Shown here in pieces: positions 44,880-54,214 of a stretch of DNA of 64,000 nucleotides. The stretch is from JAWPMT01 sp965242775 (GTDB lineage: Bacteria; Bacteroidota; Bacteroidia; Cytophagales; Cyclobacteriaceae), in assembly GCA_965242775.1 (NCBI GenBank), contig CBDETI010000019.1, positions 75,768-139,767 on the forward strand. The letters run 5' to 3'. Made by a program: the position numbers and the translations under genes. The notes under the pieces were generated by a model. The model made no database searches. It saw nothing but the letters and a program-made list of their open reading frames with translations, and was not told the DNA's origin. Every line of letters begins with the position of its first letter. Position 1 is the first letter of the stretch.

Positions 44880-45542
44880 TTGCCCAGGAACATTCTCAGT
44901 TTGTTAACCTTGATTCGAAAGGATCTTTTACTGGAGTACAGAAACAGTGAAAAAATACTTTCTGTTCTATTCTACCAGGTAGCCATGGTATACATCTGTT
45001 ACACGGCCTTCAACAATGGCCTCAACAAGAGCACTTGGAATGCCATTTTTTGGGTCAACTTGCTTCTTTCACTAATCATATCAATAGGAAGATCTTTCGC
45101 CGCCGAGTCTGACCGGTCACTTTATTACTATTTCCTGGTTCCCGCTTCCATGATAGTGACGAGTAAATGGCTCCTGAACTTTGCCTTGAGCCTGATCCTG
45201 GGGCTTTCTCTGTACCTGATCCAAAGTGTCCTTCTCCCAGTATCAGAGATCAATTTTGCCCCGTTTTTGATTAATGCTGCGCTGGTAATTGTCGGGCTCT
45301 CAGGTGCGCTTACACTAATGTCCGCTATATCATCCAATGTAAGAAACGAGGGCGTGCTGATGGCCGTTCTGGGATTTCCGACAGCTCTACCCGTATTGCT
45401 GATGGGCGTGAGTAACTCGCATAAGCTCCTCAATGGTGCCTCACTTGCTGATATCCCGAACGCTTTGACCACACTTATCTGTCTTGATGTTGTTATCATT
45501 GCATTATTATTAATTCTCTTCCCTTACAGTTGGAAAAAGTAG
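44880..45542 (+). CDS. ccmB: Heme exporter protein CcmB
   Basis: A 220-residue membrane protein with six hydrophobic segments. The LIRKDLLLEYRNSEK opening and the SFAAESDRSLYYYFLVPA segment (about residue 70-90) are characteristic of CcmB. It is the membrane partner of the CcmA ATPase in system I cytochrome c maturation. CcmA is not encoded in the window. The stop is followed by ccmC after one base, so ccmB leads the ccmB-C-D-E-F operon. Confidence 0.92.
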   Translation: MPRNILSLLTLIRKDLLLEYRNSEKILSVLFYQVAMVYICYTAFNNGLNKSTWNAIFWVNLLLSLIISIGRSFAAESDRSLYYYFLVPASMIVTSKWLLNFALSLILGLSLYLIQSVLLPVSEINFAPFLINAALVIVGLSGALTLMSAISSNVRNEGVLMAVLGFPTALPVLLMGVSNSHKLLNGASLADIPNALTTLICLDVVIIALLLILFPYSWKK

Positions 45543-45543
45543 C

Positions 45544-46215
45544 ATGGAAAGTCTCTTAAAAGCGCGTTGGTGGAAGTGGTTAGCTATCATCTTACTTTCC
45601 TACACTGTTGTCGGTGGATTTCTCTTCAGAGTGCCGAGGCTACCTATCCTCAATGAAACCATCCGAGTGTTACATTTCCACGTACCGTTGTGGTTTGGCA
45701 TGATTATAATTTTTGGGTTCGCGGTTTTTTATGGGATCAAATACTTGAGAAGCGGCGAATTGAAATACGACCTTTACAGCCACCAGTTGGTCGAAACCGG
45801 GTTGCTTTTGGGTGTACTTGGAATCGTTACAGGGATGATTTGGGCAAATTACACTTGGGGCGAGCCATGGAGCAATGACCCGAAGCAAAACGCATCTGCC
45901 ATTGGCATATTGACTTATTTTGCTTATCTGATCCTGAGAGGTTCGCTCACAGACGAGCATCAACGTGCCAGACTGGCTTCCATTTACGGCATTTTCGCTT
46001 ACGCATTGCTGATTCCGCTGTTATTCATACTACCCCGACTAACAGATAGCTTGCACCCTGGCAATGGCGGAAATCCAGGATTTAACGCATACGATTTAGA
46101 CAGTGACCTGCGTATGGTCTTTTATCCGGCTGTGGTAGGATGGACACTCCTCGGCTTCTGGATTGCGACCATCAAAGTGCGGGTCGCGCGACTTGCTGAA
46201 AAAGACTATGAATAA
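45544..46215 (+). CDS. ccmC: Heme exporter protein CcmC
   Basis: A 223-residue protein with six transmembrane segments and a Trp-rich periplasmic loop, YTWGEPWSNDPKQN, at about residues 107-120. This is the Bacteroidetes variant of the WWD heme-handling domain. CcmC loads heme on CcmE. Histidines that could bind heme flank the loop (for example LHFHVPLW near residue 43 and a late LHPGNGG). It overlaps the small ccmD by 8 bases. Confidence 0.9.
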   Translation: MESLLKARWWKWLAIILLSYTVVGGFLFRVPRLPILNETIRVLHFHVPLWFGMIIIFGFAVFYGIKYLRSGELKYDLYSHQLVETGLLLGVLGIVTGMIWANYTWGEPWSNDPKQNASAIGILTYFAYLILRGSLTDEHQRARLASIYGIFAYALLIPLLFILPRLTDSLHPGNGGNPGFNAYDLDSDLRMVFYPAVVGWTLLGFWIATIKVRVARLAEKDYE

Positions 46216-46411
46216 GATAATTGGTTCTATCATAATTGTGACCCTGGCGTTGAACCTTGGCTATACCCAAACTGTTGAAATGGCAGATAGCTTCAGAGGC
46301 GAAGGCAAGATTTACGTGGTTGTGGCAGTGGTAATGGTCATGCTGGTGGCCTTGTTCCTGTACCTGATGCGGATTGATCGCAAGTTGACTAACCTGGAGA
46401 AAGAAAAATGA
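46208..46411 (+). CDS. ccmD: CcmD-like small membrane protein
   Basis: A 67-residue protein from the ATG at 46,208. It has an N-terminal signal-like hydrophobic stretch, a short periplasmic part, and one membrane helix followed by YLMRIDRKLTNLEKEK. Its size, single helix with a charged tail, and position between ccmC and ccmE identify it as the CcmD equivalent, which helps release heme-loaded CcmE. It overlaps ccmC by 8 bases and ccmE by 4. Sequence conservation in this family is low, so the call rests on context. Confidence 0.75.
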   Translation: MNKIIGSIIIVTLALNLGYTQTVEMADSFRGEGKIYVVVAVVMVMLVALFLYLMRIDRKLTNLEKEK

Positions 46412-46812
46412 AAAAATCGCACATTCTTGGTTTGATTGTCATAGCTGTGGCAATTGTTATCATCGTATCCACTGCTGGAGACGCCAGTAGTTATGTGTCG
46501 TTCACTGAGGCCAAACAAATTGCCGCAAGTGATGGTGACCGGAAAATTCATGTTGTGGGTCAGCTAAAGAAAGACCTGACCGGCAACATTGTAGGAATAG
46601 AAAAGAGTCCGGATCAAATGGCTTTCAAGTTTGTCATGCTCGATCAGCAGAATTTTGAGCAGCAAGTCATTTATCCGAATCCAATGCCCACGGACTTTGA
46701 GCGCTCGGAACAAGTAGTCGTAATTGGTTCTTATAAGGGTGAATCTTTCGTCGCTGACAAAATCTTGTTGAAATGCCCTTCTAAATATCAGGAAGAGGAA
46801 TTGAAAGTATAG
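46408..46812 (+). CDS. ccmE: Cytochrome c maturation protein CcmE, Cys-type
   Basis: A 134-residue heme chaperone with an N-terminal membrane anchor (about residues 6-22) and an OB-fold domain containing VVGQLKKD and VIGSYKGESFVADKIL. The heme-binding site reads C123-PSK-Y127, so the usual His of the HxxxY motif is replaced by Cys. Cys-type CcmE proteins are known in some bacteria and archaea, so this should be functional. The gene overlaps ccmD by 4 bases and precedes ccmF by 3. Confidence 0.9.
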   Translation: MKKSHILGLIVIAVAIVIIVSTAGDASSYVSFTEAKQIAASDGDRKIHVVGQLKKDLTGNIVGIEKSPDQMAFKFVMLDQQNFEQQVIYPNPMPTDFERSEQVVVIGSYKGESFVADKILLKCPSKYQEEELKV

Positions 46813-46815
46813 CAA

Positions 46816-49329
46816 ATGGTACATTACTTCGTTGGCAACCTTGGTCACCTATTTGTGACAATCGCCTTCGTCGCCGCGCTCATCGCCACAGTCTCATTCT
46901 ACCTGGGAATTAAGAAACCCGAATGGTCAAAATTTGGTTCGTGGCTCTTCTTTGCGCACACGATTGCAATCGTTGGTGTGGTGATCTCACTATTCTTCAT
47001 TATCAACAGGCATTATTTTGAATATCATTATGCCTGGAGCCATACCTCAAAGTATTTACCCATTTACTATCAGGTCTCGAGTTTTTGGAACGGCCAGGAA
47101 GGGTCCTTCTTACTCTGGATGTTTTGGAATGCCCTACTAGGTGTAGTATTGATCAAGTCCAATAAGTTTTGGAGAGCGCCGGTGATGGTCTTTATCTCCT
47201 TGACCCAGGTTTTTCTGACTTCCATGATTTTAGGTGCTGTGGTGGTAGACCTCAAGATTGGAAGCTCCCCATTCCTACTTTTAAGAGATGTTATCCAGGA
47301 TAATATTTTCCAGGTGAATCCTGATTTCATACCGCAAGATGGTAATGGATTAAACCCACTCCTGCAGAACTATTGGATGGTCATTCATCCGCCTACGCTT
47401 TTTTTAGGTTTTGCCAGTACGGTAGTTCCATTTGCTTTTTGTCTCGCAGGCCTCCTGACAGGCAACCTGAAGTCCTGGATACGACCCGCGCTGCCATGGG
47501 CTCAATTCTCTGCCTTGGTATTGGGTGTTGGCATCCTTATGGGTGCCTATTGGGCTTATGAAACGCTCAATTTTGGTGGTTACTGGAATTGGGATCCTGT
47601 AGAAAACGCCATCTATGTGCCATGGCTCACGCTAGTTGCAGCAGTACATGTGATGATAGCGCACAAGAAAAGTGATTCTGCGTTGAAGGCTTCCATTGGG
47701 TTAGTGATCGCGACGTTTGTGCTAATACTTTATTCTACCTTTCTGACGCGGAGTGGTATTTTGGGAGAAACATCGGTGCACTCGTTCACCGACCTTGGAC
47801 TACAAGGGCAACTACTGATTTACCTATTCGTATTTCTGCTTCTCTCTGTCTTTCTCAGTGCTCGTGTGTGGAAAAAGATACCAGAAAACCAGGAAGAGAC
47901 TTCCGTGTATTCAAGGGAATTCTGGATCTTCGGCGGGGCAACTGTATTATGCCTGATGGCCTTTCAGGTCATAGTCCCTACGTCCATTCCGGTGTACAAC
48001 GACGTACTAGGTATTTTTGGCGTCGCGTCCAATTTCGCTCCGCCGGTGGATCAGGTCGGGTTTTACACCAAATTTCAGCTCTGGTTTGGCTTGCTCATAG
48101 CGGTTTTAAGTGGAACGGGGCAATTTTTCTGGTGGAAAAAGATGGACAAGAAGTCGTTCATAGAAGCGATCAAAACGCCGGTAATCATTTCGCTATTGCT
48201 TTCGACAGTCATATTTATTTTAGCCAAAATACACGAGATCAGCTACCTATTATTGGTTACATGTGCTGTTTACTCCATCGTCTCTAATCTGACCATCCTT
48301 TTCAGTCTCAAATCCTCCCGACTAAAACTTGGTGGTGGATCCATTGCACACATCGGGATCGCGATGATGTTGATAGGCATCGTATTTTCGTCTGGATACT
48401 CCAAGATTCTATCAAAGAACACCACTGGTATTGTTTGGAGCCGAGATCTTCCGGAGGAGCTCAACCGGGACAACTTGCTATTATTTCTGAACGAGCCAAG
48501 GCAAATGACGGATTATTCCCTCTTGTACAAAGGGCTTAGGAAATACGTGGTTGATGTTGGTTACGTTGACATTGACCACCTGGCCCCCACTACCCACCCG
48601 CTCAAGGTAACCACGATCAGGTCATTCACAGCCAGCAACGGAACAGTCATTCCTGCTGGTGATACTCTGGACCTGGTCAATGGCGAAAACAGTTATTTCG
48701 AAGTAGCTTACCAACTGGCAAATGGTAAGGAATTTACCCTGTTTCCCAGGGTGCAGCAGAACAAAAACATGGGGACGGTTTACTCACCCGACATCAATCG
48801 TACCCTTACTGCAGATCTGTATACGCACGTGCGGATATTCCCGGACCCGGACCAGGATCCTACCTGGAGTGAAACAGAATTCATGACCCTTAAACTTGGA
48901 GAGACCTTCTTCATTAATGACTATACCGGCAGATTTACCAGTATGGAACCCCTGAGAGAAATCAATGGCGTGGCATTACAAGATGATGATGTAGCTGTAA
49001 AGGCAGTTTTAGAAATCCAGGGTGAATTTGAAACCTATTTGGCCGAACCTATTTATGTCATAAGAGATCGAATGGCTGGCAAAATACCAGTTGTAGTCAA
49101 TGACCTTGCCAGTAAGGTTTATATTGAATCCATCAATCCGGAGGAAAACAGTTTCACATTCGCCACGAATACCACGCAAAAGGATTGGATCATTATCGAA
49201 GCTGTAGAGAAACCGCTGATTAATGTGCTTTGGCTAGGAACTATTCTAATGGTGGCAGGCTTTGTCATGGCCATCTACAGAAGATACGTTGAGTTTCAAA
49301 AGATGCGAGACAAAGGACTGGAAACCTGA
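46816..49329 (+). CDS. ccmF: Heme lyase CcmF
   Basis: An 837-residue polytopic membrane protein, longer than the typical 640-660 residues because of an extended C-terminal periplasmic domain (about 545-800) before the last helix. The WWD-type motif is at about 246-270 (AYWAYETLNFGGYWNWDPVE). SFWNGQEGSFLLW near 89 and conserved histidines such as VIHPPTLFLG near 189 are also present. It attaches heme to apocytochrome c with CcmH, which is not in the window. Its last base is the first base of the next gene. Confidence 0.93.
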   Translation: MVHYFVGNLGHLFVTIAFVAALIATVSFYLGIKKPEWSKFGSWLFFAHTIAIVGVVISLFFIINRHYFEYHYAWSHTSKYLPIYYQVSSFWNGQEGSFLLWMFWNALLGVVLIKSNKFWRAPVMVFISLTQVFLTSMILGAVVVDLKIGSSPFLLLRDVIQDNIFQVNPDFIPQDGNGLNPLLQNYWMVIHPPTLFLGFASTVVPFAFCLAGLLTGNLKSWIRPALPWAQFSALVLGVGILMGAYWAYETLNFGGYWNWDPVENAIYVPWLTLVAAVHVMIAHKKSDSALKASIGLVIATFVLILYSTFLTRSGILGETSVHSFTDLGLQGQLLIYLFVFLLLSVFLSARVWKKIPENQEETSVYSREFWIFGGATVLCLMAFQVIVPTSIPVYNDVLGIFGVASNFAPPVDQVGFYTKFQLWFGLLIAVLSGTGQFFWWKKMDKKSFIEAIKTPVIISLLLSTVIFILAKIHEISYLLLVTCAVYSIVSNLTILFSLKSSRLKLGGGSIAHIGIAMMLIGIVFSSGYSKILSKNTTGIVWSRDLPEELNRDNLLLFLNEPRQMTDYSLLYKGLRKYVVDVGYVDIDHLAPTTHPLKVTTIRSFTASNGTVIPAGDTLDLVNGENSYFEVAYQLANGKEFTLFPRVQQNKNMGTVYSPDINRTLTADLYTHVRIFPDPDQDPTWSETEFMTLKLGETFFINDYTGRFTSMEPLREINGVALQDDDVAVKAVLEIQGEFETYLAEPIYVIRDRMAGKIPVVVNDLASKVYIESINPEENSFTFATNTTQKDWIIIEAVEKPLINVLWLGTILMVAGFVMAIYRRYVEFQKMRDKGLET

Positions 49330-50111
49330 TGGAGGGCTCGGTCTCTATTATTGGGACAGGTAATCTCGCCTGGCATCTGGCTCAAGCACTTCCAGCGGCT
49401 GGCTTTCAGGTTATCCAAGTAGGCAGCAGGTCCGCCGGGTCAGCTAATCAATTCATTGCCGATCTGGAATTGAAGGCCGACCCCCTAGTGCCCGGGGATC
49501 GAGTAACAGCTGACTATGTGATTTTGGCTGTGAGAGATGCGGCAATCCAAGCAGTAGTAGATAGCTATTCCCTATCTCCCTCATCGCTTGTCATTCATAC
49601 TTCCGGATCCACCAATATCAAGGTACTTTCCGAAACTGGCATTACGAGAGGGGGTGTACTCTATCCCTACCAGACCTTCACCCGAGGAAGGCTGCTTTCG
49701 CTCCGGAAAGTCCCCCTGTTTTTGGAGACCTTGCAAGATTCTGATAAGCAAGCGATGGAGCTGTTGGCAAAGTCCCTTAGTTCGAAGGTCCAATGGCTAA
49801 GTTCTGAAAACAGGCAAAGACTCCACTTGGCAGGCATTTTCACCGCTAACTTTGGTAACTTCATGCTCTTCGAAGCAAGCCAGATATTAGCAGAAATGGG
49901 TTTGGAAATAGAGGTACTGGAGGCACTCGCCCAGGAAGTCACAAAGAAGGCATTGGAATTGGGTCCGGAAAGGGCTCAAACGGGACCTGCGCTAAGAGGA
50001 GATCTGCAGGTAGTCTCCAGTCACGTAGATCTTCTGAAAAACGACCGGGCCAAGGAGCTGTATTCTTTGATCTCGAAGAGAATTCATGAAGAACTGGGTA
50101 GTAATGAATGA
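49329..50111 (+). CDS. Rossmann-like and DUF2520 domain protein
   Basis: A 260-residue protein with an N-terminal Rossmann fold (SIIGTGNLAWHLAQAL at about residues 6-21, then VILAVRDAAI) and a C-terminal helical DUF2520 domain (about 130-250). The latter includes HLAGIFTANFGNFM and GPALRGD. It resembles 6-phosphogluconate-dehydrogenase-like or ProC-like NAD(P) enzymes. No substrate is established for this group. It is translationally coupled to ccmF (1-base overlap) and to the prenyltransferase gene. Confidence 0.85.
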   Translation: MEGSVSIIGTGNLAWHLAQALPAAGFQVIQVGSRSAGSANQFIADLELKADPLVPGDRVTADYVILAVRDAAIQAVVDSYSLSPSSLVIHTSGSTNIKVLSETGITRGGVLYPYQTFTRGRLLSLRKVPLFLETLQDSDKQAMELLAKSLSSKVQWLSSENRQRLHLAGIFTANFGNFMLFEASQILAEMGLEIEVLEALAQEVTKKALELGPERAQTGPALRGDLQVVSSHVDLLKNDRAKELYSLISKRIHEELGSNE

Positions 50112-50934
50112 TCTCGTCGGCTTCCTTCGGGTCTCGCGTATTCCCAACTTGATTGTGATCGCATTTGCGCAGGCCCTTGTGGTTGTATTTATCCTGAATC
50201 AGCACATCTTGGATTTACGCCTGGCACTAGTCATCGTAAGTACCCTCATGGTTGCCGCTGCTGGCTACCTTATCAACGACTACTACGATCAAAAAATTGA
50301 TATGATCAATCGGCCTGAAAAGGTGGTTGTGGGCATTTCCCTGAAAAGGAGGCGTGCCCTTTTAATCCATTCTGGATTGAACCTGGCTGCGATTTTCCTC
50401 GGCTTTTATGTAGACATTTTTGTCGGGTTGGTGCACTTGTTTTCCTCAGTATCCCTCTGGCTGTATTCCAATTACCTACGCAGACTCCCATTGATTGGCA
50501 ACCTTACTATAGCAGCCCTGGCAGGTATGACCTTCCTGATTCTGCCCCTTTATTATCGCATGAGTAACGACATAGTCCTGATTTATGCACTCTTTGCCTG
50601 CATCATGGTCATGATCCGAGAAATAATCAAGGATATTCTGGATGTGAAAGGGGAGGAAGCCTTTGGCTGCCTTACTATTCCCGTTATTTGGGGAATTCGG
50701 GGCGCAAAAATTTTGATCTATTTGATAATCGTCATCGGCGCGGTATTGCTGCTCGGCTTTCTGACATTTCAAATTAACTGGCTCTTAAGAATTTACTTTA
50801 TGTTGTTGGCTCCGGTATTTCTTTGGTTCATCTACCGACTGTACCGTGCCGATACCAGCGAAGACTTTTTAAATCTTAGAAAATTCTGCAACTACATCAT
50901 TTTCACAGGCCTCACAAGCATTATTCTTAACTAG
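50104..50934 (+). CDS. UbiA-family prenyltransferase (geranylgeranylglycerol-phosphate type)
   Basis: A membrane protein of about 276 residues with some eight helices. It has both Asp-rich motifs of the UbiA superfamily, NDYYDQKID (residues 58-66 from this start) and DILDVKGEE (177-185). An ATG at 50,086 would add six residues. I prefer 50,104, which overlaps the preceding stop as ATGAATGA. The INRPEK segment after the first motif is shared with Bacteroidetes proteins annotated as geranylgeranylglycerol-phosphate geranylgeranyltransferases. The true acceptor, a quinone or lipid precursor, cannot be read from sequence. The stop abuts purN. Confidence 0.82.
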   Translation: MNDLVGFLRVSRIPNLIVIAFAQALVVVFILNQHILDLRLALVIVSTLMVAAAGYLINDYYDQKIDMINRPEKVVVGISLKRRRALLIHSGLNLAAIFLGFYVDIFVGLVHLFSSVSLWLYSNYLRRLPLIGNLTIAALAGMTFLILPLYYRMSNDIVLIYALFACIMVMIREIIKDILDVKGEEAFGCLTIPVIWGIRGAKILIYLIIVIGAVLLLGFLTFQINWLLRIYFMLLAPVFLWFIYRLYRADTSEDFLNLRKFCNYIIFTGLTSIILN

Positions 50935-51507
50935 ATGAAGAGAATCGGCATTTTCGCTTCTGGCAACGGATCCAACGCAGAAAACCTTGCTCGACATTTC
51001 CACGATCATCCAGAGATCAAGGTCGACCACATTTTCAGCAATAAGCCGACCGCCGGAGTAATAGCTCGAGCGGCCAATTGTGGTATTCCCTGCCATGTTT
51101 TTACCAGAAGTGAGATGTGGGATGGGACACTTCTAAAGCGGCTTGCAGAACGGAAAATAGATTTTCTCGTGCTCTCCGGATTCCTACTGCTAGTGCCACC
51201 GGAGATCATCCAGGCATTTACAAATCGCATTATCAACATTCATCCCTCACTGCTACCAAAATTCGGAGGCAAAGGCATGTACGGAAACCATGTCCATGAA
51301 GCTGTCATATTGGCGGGAGAAAAGGAATCGGGAATTACGATTCACCTCGTAAATGAGGTTTATGACCAGGGTAAAATTCTAGCGCAGCAGAAGATACAGC
51401 TGCTGCCTGATGAAAGTCCGGACTCGCTGGCGTCCAGAATTCATGAACTGGAATATCAGCACTTCCCCGAGACCGTCGAAAAATATGTAGTAGATTTTAG
51501 GGAATAA
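50935..51507 (+). CDS. purN: Phosphoribosylglycinamide formyltransferase
   Basis: A 190-residue enzyme with GIFASGNGSNAENLARHF at the phosphate-binding N-terminus. The catalytic Asn-His pair is in NIHPSLLPKFGGKGMYG near residue 101, and the formyl-folate segment is ESGITIHLVNEVYDQG (Asp near 144). It transfers a formyl group from 10-formyltetrahydrofolate to GAR in purine synthesis. It directly follows the prenyltransferase stop and precedes purH, which has its own promoter. Confidence 0.95.
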   Translation: MKRIGIFASGNGSNAENLARHFHDHPEIKVDHIFSNKPTAGVIARAANCGIPCHVFTRSEMWDGTLLKRLAERKIDFLVLSGFLLLVPPEIIQAFTNRIINIHPSLLPKFGGKGMYGNHVHEAVILAGEKESGITIHLVNEVYDQGKILAQQKIQLLPDESPDSLASRIHELEYQHFPETVEKYVVDFRE

Positions 51508-51520
51508 AGACCTGACCCCC

Positions 51521-51548
51521 TTGTTCTTACCAGGAAACCTTACTTTTG
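51521..51548 (+). promoter_or_regulatory. Predicted Bacteroidetes-type promoter of purH
   Basis: TTG at 51,521-51,523 is followed after 17 bases by TACTTTTG at 51,541-51,548, matching TTG...TAnnTTTG. The purH ATG lies 19 bases downstream of the -7 element, giving a leader of about a dozen bases. It sits in a 60-base gap after purN, so purH can be expressed separately from the ccm-purN operon. Confidence 0.6.
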
Positions 51549-51567
51549 CACCCTTTAAAAAAATGGC

Positions 51568-53094
51568 ATGAGTAACAAAAGGATAGCGTCCGCATTGATT
51601 TCAGTTTTTCACAAAGATGGATTGCTCCCGATCGTCGAAAAACTTCATGCGCTTGGCGTCAAACTATACTCCACCGGAGGTACCCAAAAGTTCATCGAAG
51701 AACAAAACATACCGGTTACAGCAGTAGAAGATGTCACCAAATACCCAAGCATCTTTGGTGGTAGGGTCAAGACACTTCATCCTGGGATTTTTGGCGGAAT
51801 ACTGCATCGCCGGGACCATGCTCCCGATCAGGAAGAAAAGAAGCAATTCGAAATTCCAGCGATTGACCTGGTAATCGTGGACCTCTATCCCTTTGAATCG
51901 ACCGTTGCTTCTGGCGCAGGTGAACAGGAAATCATCGAAAAAATTGATATTGGAGGGATTTCATTGATTCGCGCTGCCGCTAAAAACTATAAAGACGTGC
52001 TGATCGTCAGTGACAGACAATATTACAGCGATCTGTTGGACCTACTCGAAGAAGGAAGTGGAGCAACCGAATTGGCTCATCGAAAGCTATTTGCGGCGAG
52101 AGCTTTTGATACCTCGTCACACTATGATACGGCCATATTTAATTACTTCAATCAGGAAAATGAGGTATCGGCATTTAAAGTGAGTGTACAGGCCAAGAAA
52201 TCGCTTAGGTATGGCGAAAATCCGCATCAGGAAGGTGCCTTTTTTGGGGATTTTGAAGCTTATTTCGACCAGGTTCATGGTAAAGACGTCTCCTATAACA
52301 ACCTCATCGACATTGAAGCAGCCGTGCAACTCGTGGGCGAATTTGGCACACAGACAGTTTTTGCCATCCTGAAACATAACAACGCCTGCGGCATTGCTTC
52401 GGATAAGACCTTGAAGGACGCCTATCTCAAGGCCTTTCAGGCAGACACCTTGTCGGCTTTCGGAGGAATTCTTGCTACCAACCAGGCAGTCGATCTCGAC
52501 ACAGCAAATGAAATGAGCAGCTTATTTTTTGAAATAATCATAGCTCCGGAGTATAGCGAAGAGGCCCTAACCGTACTCAAGAAAAAGAAAAACAGAATCA
52601 TTCTGGTTCAAAAGCAAGCAGCAAAAAATGGTCTGCAATTCCGCTCCATGCTCAACGGAACCATCGTGCAACAAAACGACTGGAAAACGGATGAACCCGG
52701 GGACCTGAAAGTGGTTACTACGCAATCACCCACGCCCGCCGAAAAAGAGGACCTTTTATTTGCCTCAAAGGTTTGCAAGCATACCAAGAGCAATACCATT
52801 GTTCTTGTCAAGGATGGACAATTGCTTGCCAGCGGAGTGGGCCAAACCTCGCGGGTAGACGCATTACATCAGGCTATAGACAAGGCCCGGCGTTTTGGTT
52901 TTTCCCTAAACGGAGCCGTGATGGCTTCTGATGCCTTTTTCCCATTTCCGGATTGTGTAGAAATAGCACATCAGGCTGGTATCACGTCAGTGATCCAACC
53001 CGGAGGCTCAATCAAGGATGAACTGTCTATTGACTATTGCAACGAGCATAATCTGTCGATGGTCTTTACAGGATTCAGGCACTTCAAACATTAA
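51568..53094 (+). CDS. purH: Bifunctional AICAR formyltransferase/IMP cyclohydrolase
   Basis: A 508-residue protein, the usual PurH length. The N-terminal MGS-like IMP cyclohydrolase domain (about 1-190) has SALISVFHKDGL, STGGTQKFIEE and GRVKTLHPGIFGG. The C-terminal AICAR formyltransferase domain has RYGENPHQEGAFFG near 212 and the catalytic AILKHNNACGIA near 269. It completes the last two steps to IMP. A nearby ATG at 51,563 is followed at once by a stop, so 51,568 is the start. Confidence 0.96.
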   Translation: MSNKRIASALISVFHKDGLLPIVEKLHALGVKLYSTGGTQKFIEEQNIPVTAVEDVTKYPSIFGGRVKTLHPGIFGGILHRRDHAPDQEEKKQFEIPAIDLVIVDLYPFESTVASGAGEQEIIEKIDIGGISLIRAAAKNYKDVLIVSDRQYYSDLLDLLEEGSGATELAHRKLFAARAFDTSSHYDTAIFNYFNQENEVSAFKVSVQAKKSLRYGENPHQEGAFFGDFEAYFDQVHGKDVSYNNLIDIEAAVQLVGEFGTQTVFAILKHNNACGIASDKTLKDAYLKAFQADTLSAFGGILATNQAVDLDTANEMSSLFFEIIIAPEYSEEALTVLKKKKNRIILVQKQAAKNGLQFRSMLNGTIVQQNDWKTDEPGDLKVVTTQSPTPAEKEDLLFASKVCKHTKSNTIVLVKDGQLLASGVGQTSRVDALHQAIDKARRFGFSLNGAVMASDAFFPFPDCVEIAHQAGITSVIQPGGSIKDELSIDYCNEHNLSMVFTGFRHFKH

Positions 53095-53185
53095 AAGCAA
53101 AGCAACATCTTGCAATTCACTGTTCTGATGACAGTAATAAGGAACAAATTAGTAAATTCGATTTCCAAATTTTCAACCTCACTTT

Positions 53186-54214
53186 ATGGCCCTATTCGAT
53201 TTCTTCTCAAGTGATATTGCGATAGACCTTGGTACAGCCAACACTTTGATTATCAACAAGGACAAGGTGGTGGTAGACGAACCATCGATCATCGCAATCG
53301 ACAAAAACACCAATAAGGTGCTGGCCATAGGAAGAGAAGCCATGCAAATGCATGAGAAAACGCACGAGAACATCAAGACGATCCGACCCCTGAAAGATGG
53401 AGTGATCGCAGATTTCCATGCGGCAGAACACATGATCCGCGGACTTATAAAAATGATCGACGGAAACAGCAAACGGCTATTCCCAGCGTCTCACCGGATG
53501 GTGATTTGCATTCCATCAGGAATCACGGAAGTTGAAAAAAGAGCTGTTCGCGATTCAGCGGAACATGCCGGCGCCAAAGAAGTTTATATGATTCATGAGC
53601 CTATTGCGGCGGCTATAGGTATAGGCATCAATATAGACCAGCCCATTGGGTCGATGGTAGTGGATATTGGAGGAGGAACTACAGAAATCGCGGTAATTGC
53701 TCTGTCAGGCATTGTTTGTGACCAATCGATCCGGGTGGCAGGCGACTCTTTCAACAAAGACATTCTGGACTATATGCGCAGACAACACAACCTGCTCATT
53801 GGTGAAAGGACCGCTGAACGTGTGAAAATCGAAGTAGGGTCCGCCCTTACCGAATTGGATGAACCCCCTGAAGATTACGAAATACGAGGAAGGGATTTGA
53901 TGACAGGAATCCCGAAAGTGATCAAAATTTCCTACTCAGAAATTGCGTTTGCAATCGACAAATCGGTGAGTAAGATCGAGGAAGCAGTTTTGAAAGCGCT
54001 GGAGATTTCACCACCGGAACTGTCAGCCGACATCTATGATAATGGCATCTACCTGACCGGTGGTGGGGCACTGTTACGCGGACTGGATAAACGACTAGCT
54101 CTAAAGACAAAGCTTCCAATCCACATAGCCGAGGACCCTCTGAGAGCAGTTGTGAGGGGTACGGGCAATGCGCTCAAAAATATTCAATCGTATAAAGCTG
54201 TTTTGATGACCTAG
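53186..54214 (+). CDS. mreB: Rod-shape-determining actin homologue MreB
   Basis: A 342-residue actin-fold protein with the phosphate-1 loop DLGTANTLI at about residues 14-22, VVDEPSIIAI near 30, phosphate-2 DIGGGTTEIAVI near 160 and the adenosine segment LTGGGALLRGLD near 290. It forms membrane-bound filaments that guide lateral wall synthesis. It is the first gene of mreB-C-D-mrdA-rodA. The 91-base gap upstream must hold its promoter, but I see no good consensus match there. Confidence 0.96.
   Translation: MALFDFFSSDIAIDLGTANTLIINKDKVVVDEPSIIAIDKNTNKVLAIGREAMQMHEKTHENIKTIRPLKDGVIADFHAAEHMIRGLIKMIDGNSKRLFPASHRMVICIPSGITEVEKRAVRDSAEHAGAKEVYMIHEPIAAAIGIGINIDQPIGSMVVDIGGGTTEIAVIALSGIVCDQSIRVAGDSFNKDILDYMRRQHNLLIGERTAERVKIEVGSALTELDEPPEDYEIRGRDLMTGIPKVIKISYSEIAFAIDKSVSKIEEAVLKALEISPPELSADIYDNGIYLTGGGALLRGLDKRLALKTKLPIHIAEDPLRAVVRGTGNALKNIQSYKAVLMT

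Noticed and set aside
53122..53138. Inverted repeat ACTGT...ACAGT after purH as a terminator
   Set aside because: The stem is only 5 bases with a 7-base loop and no T run follows.
53146..53185. mreB promoter around TAAATTCG
   Set aside because: One mismatch in the -7 element and no TTG at a suitable distance.
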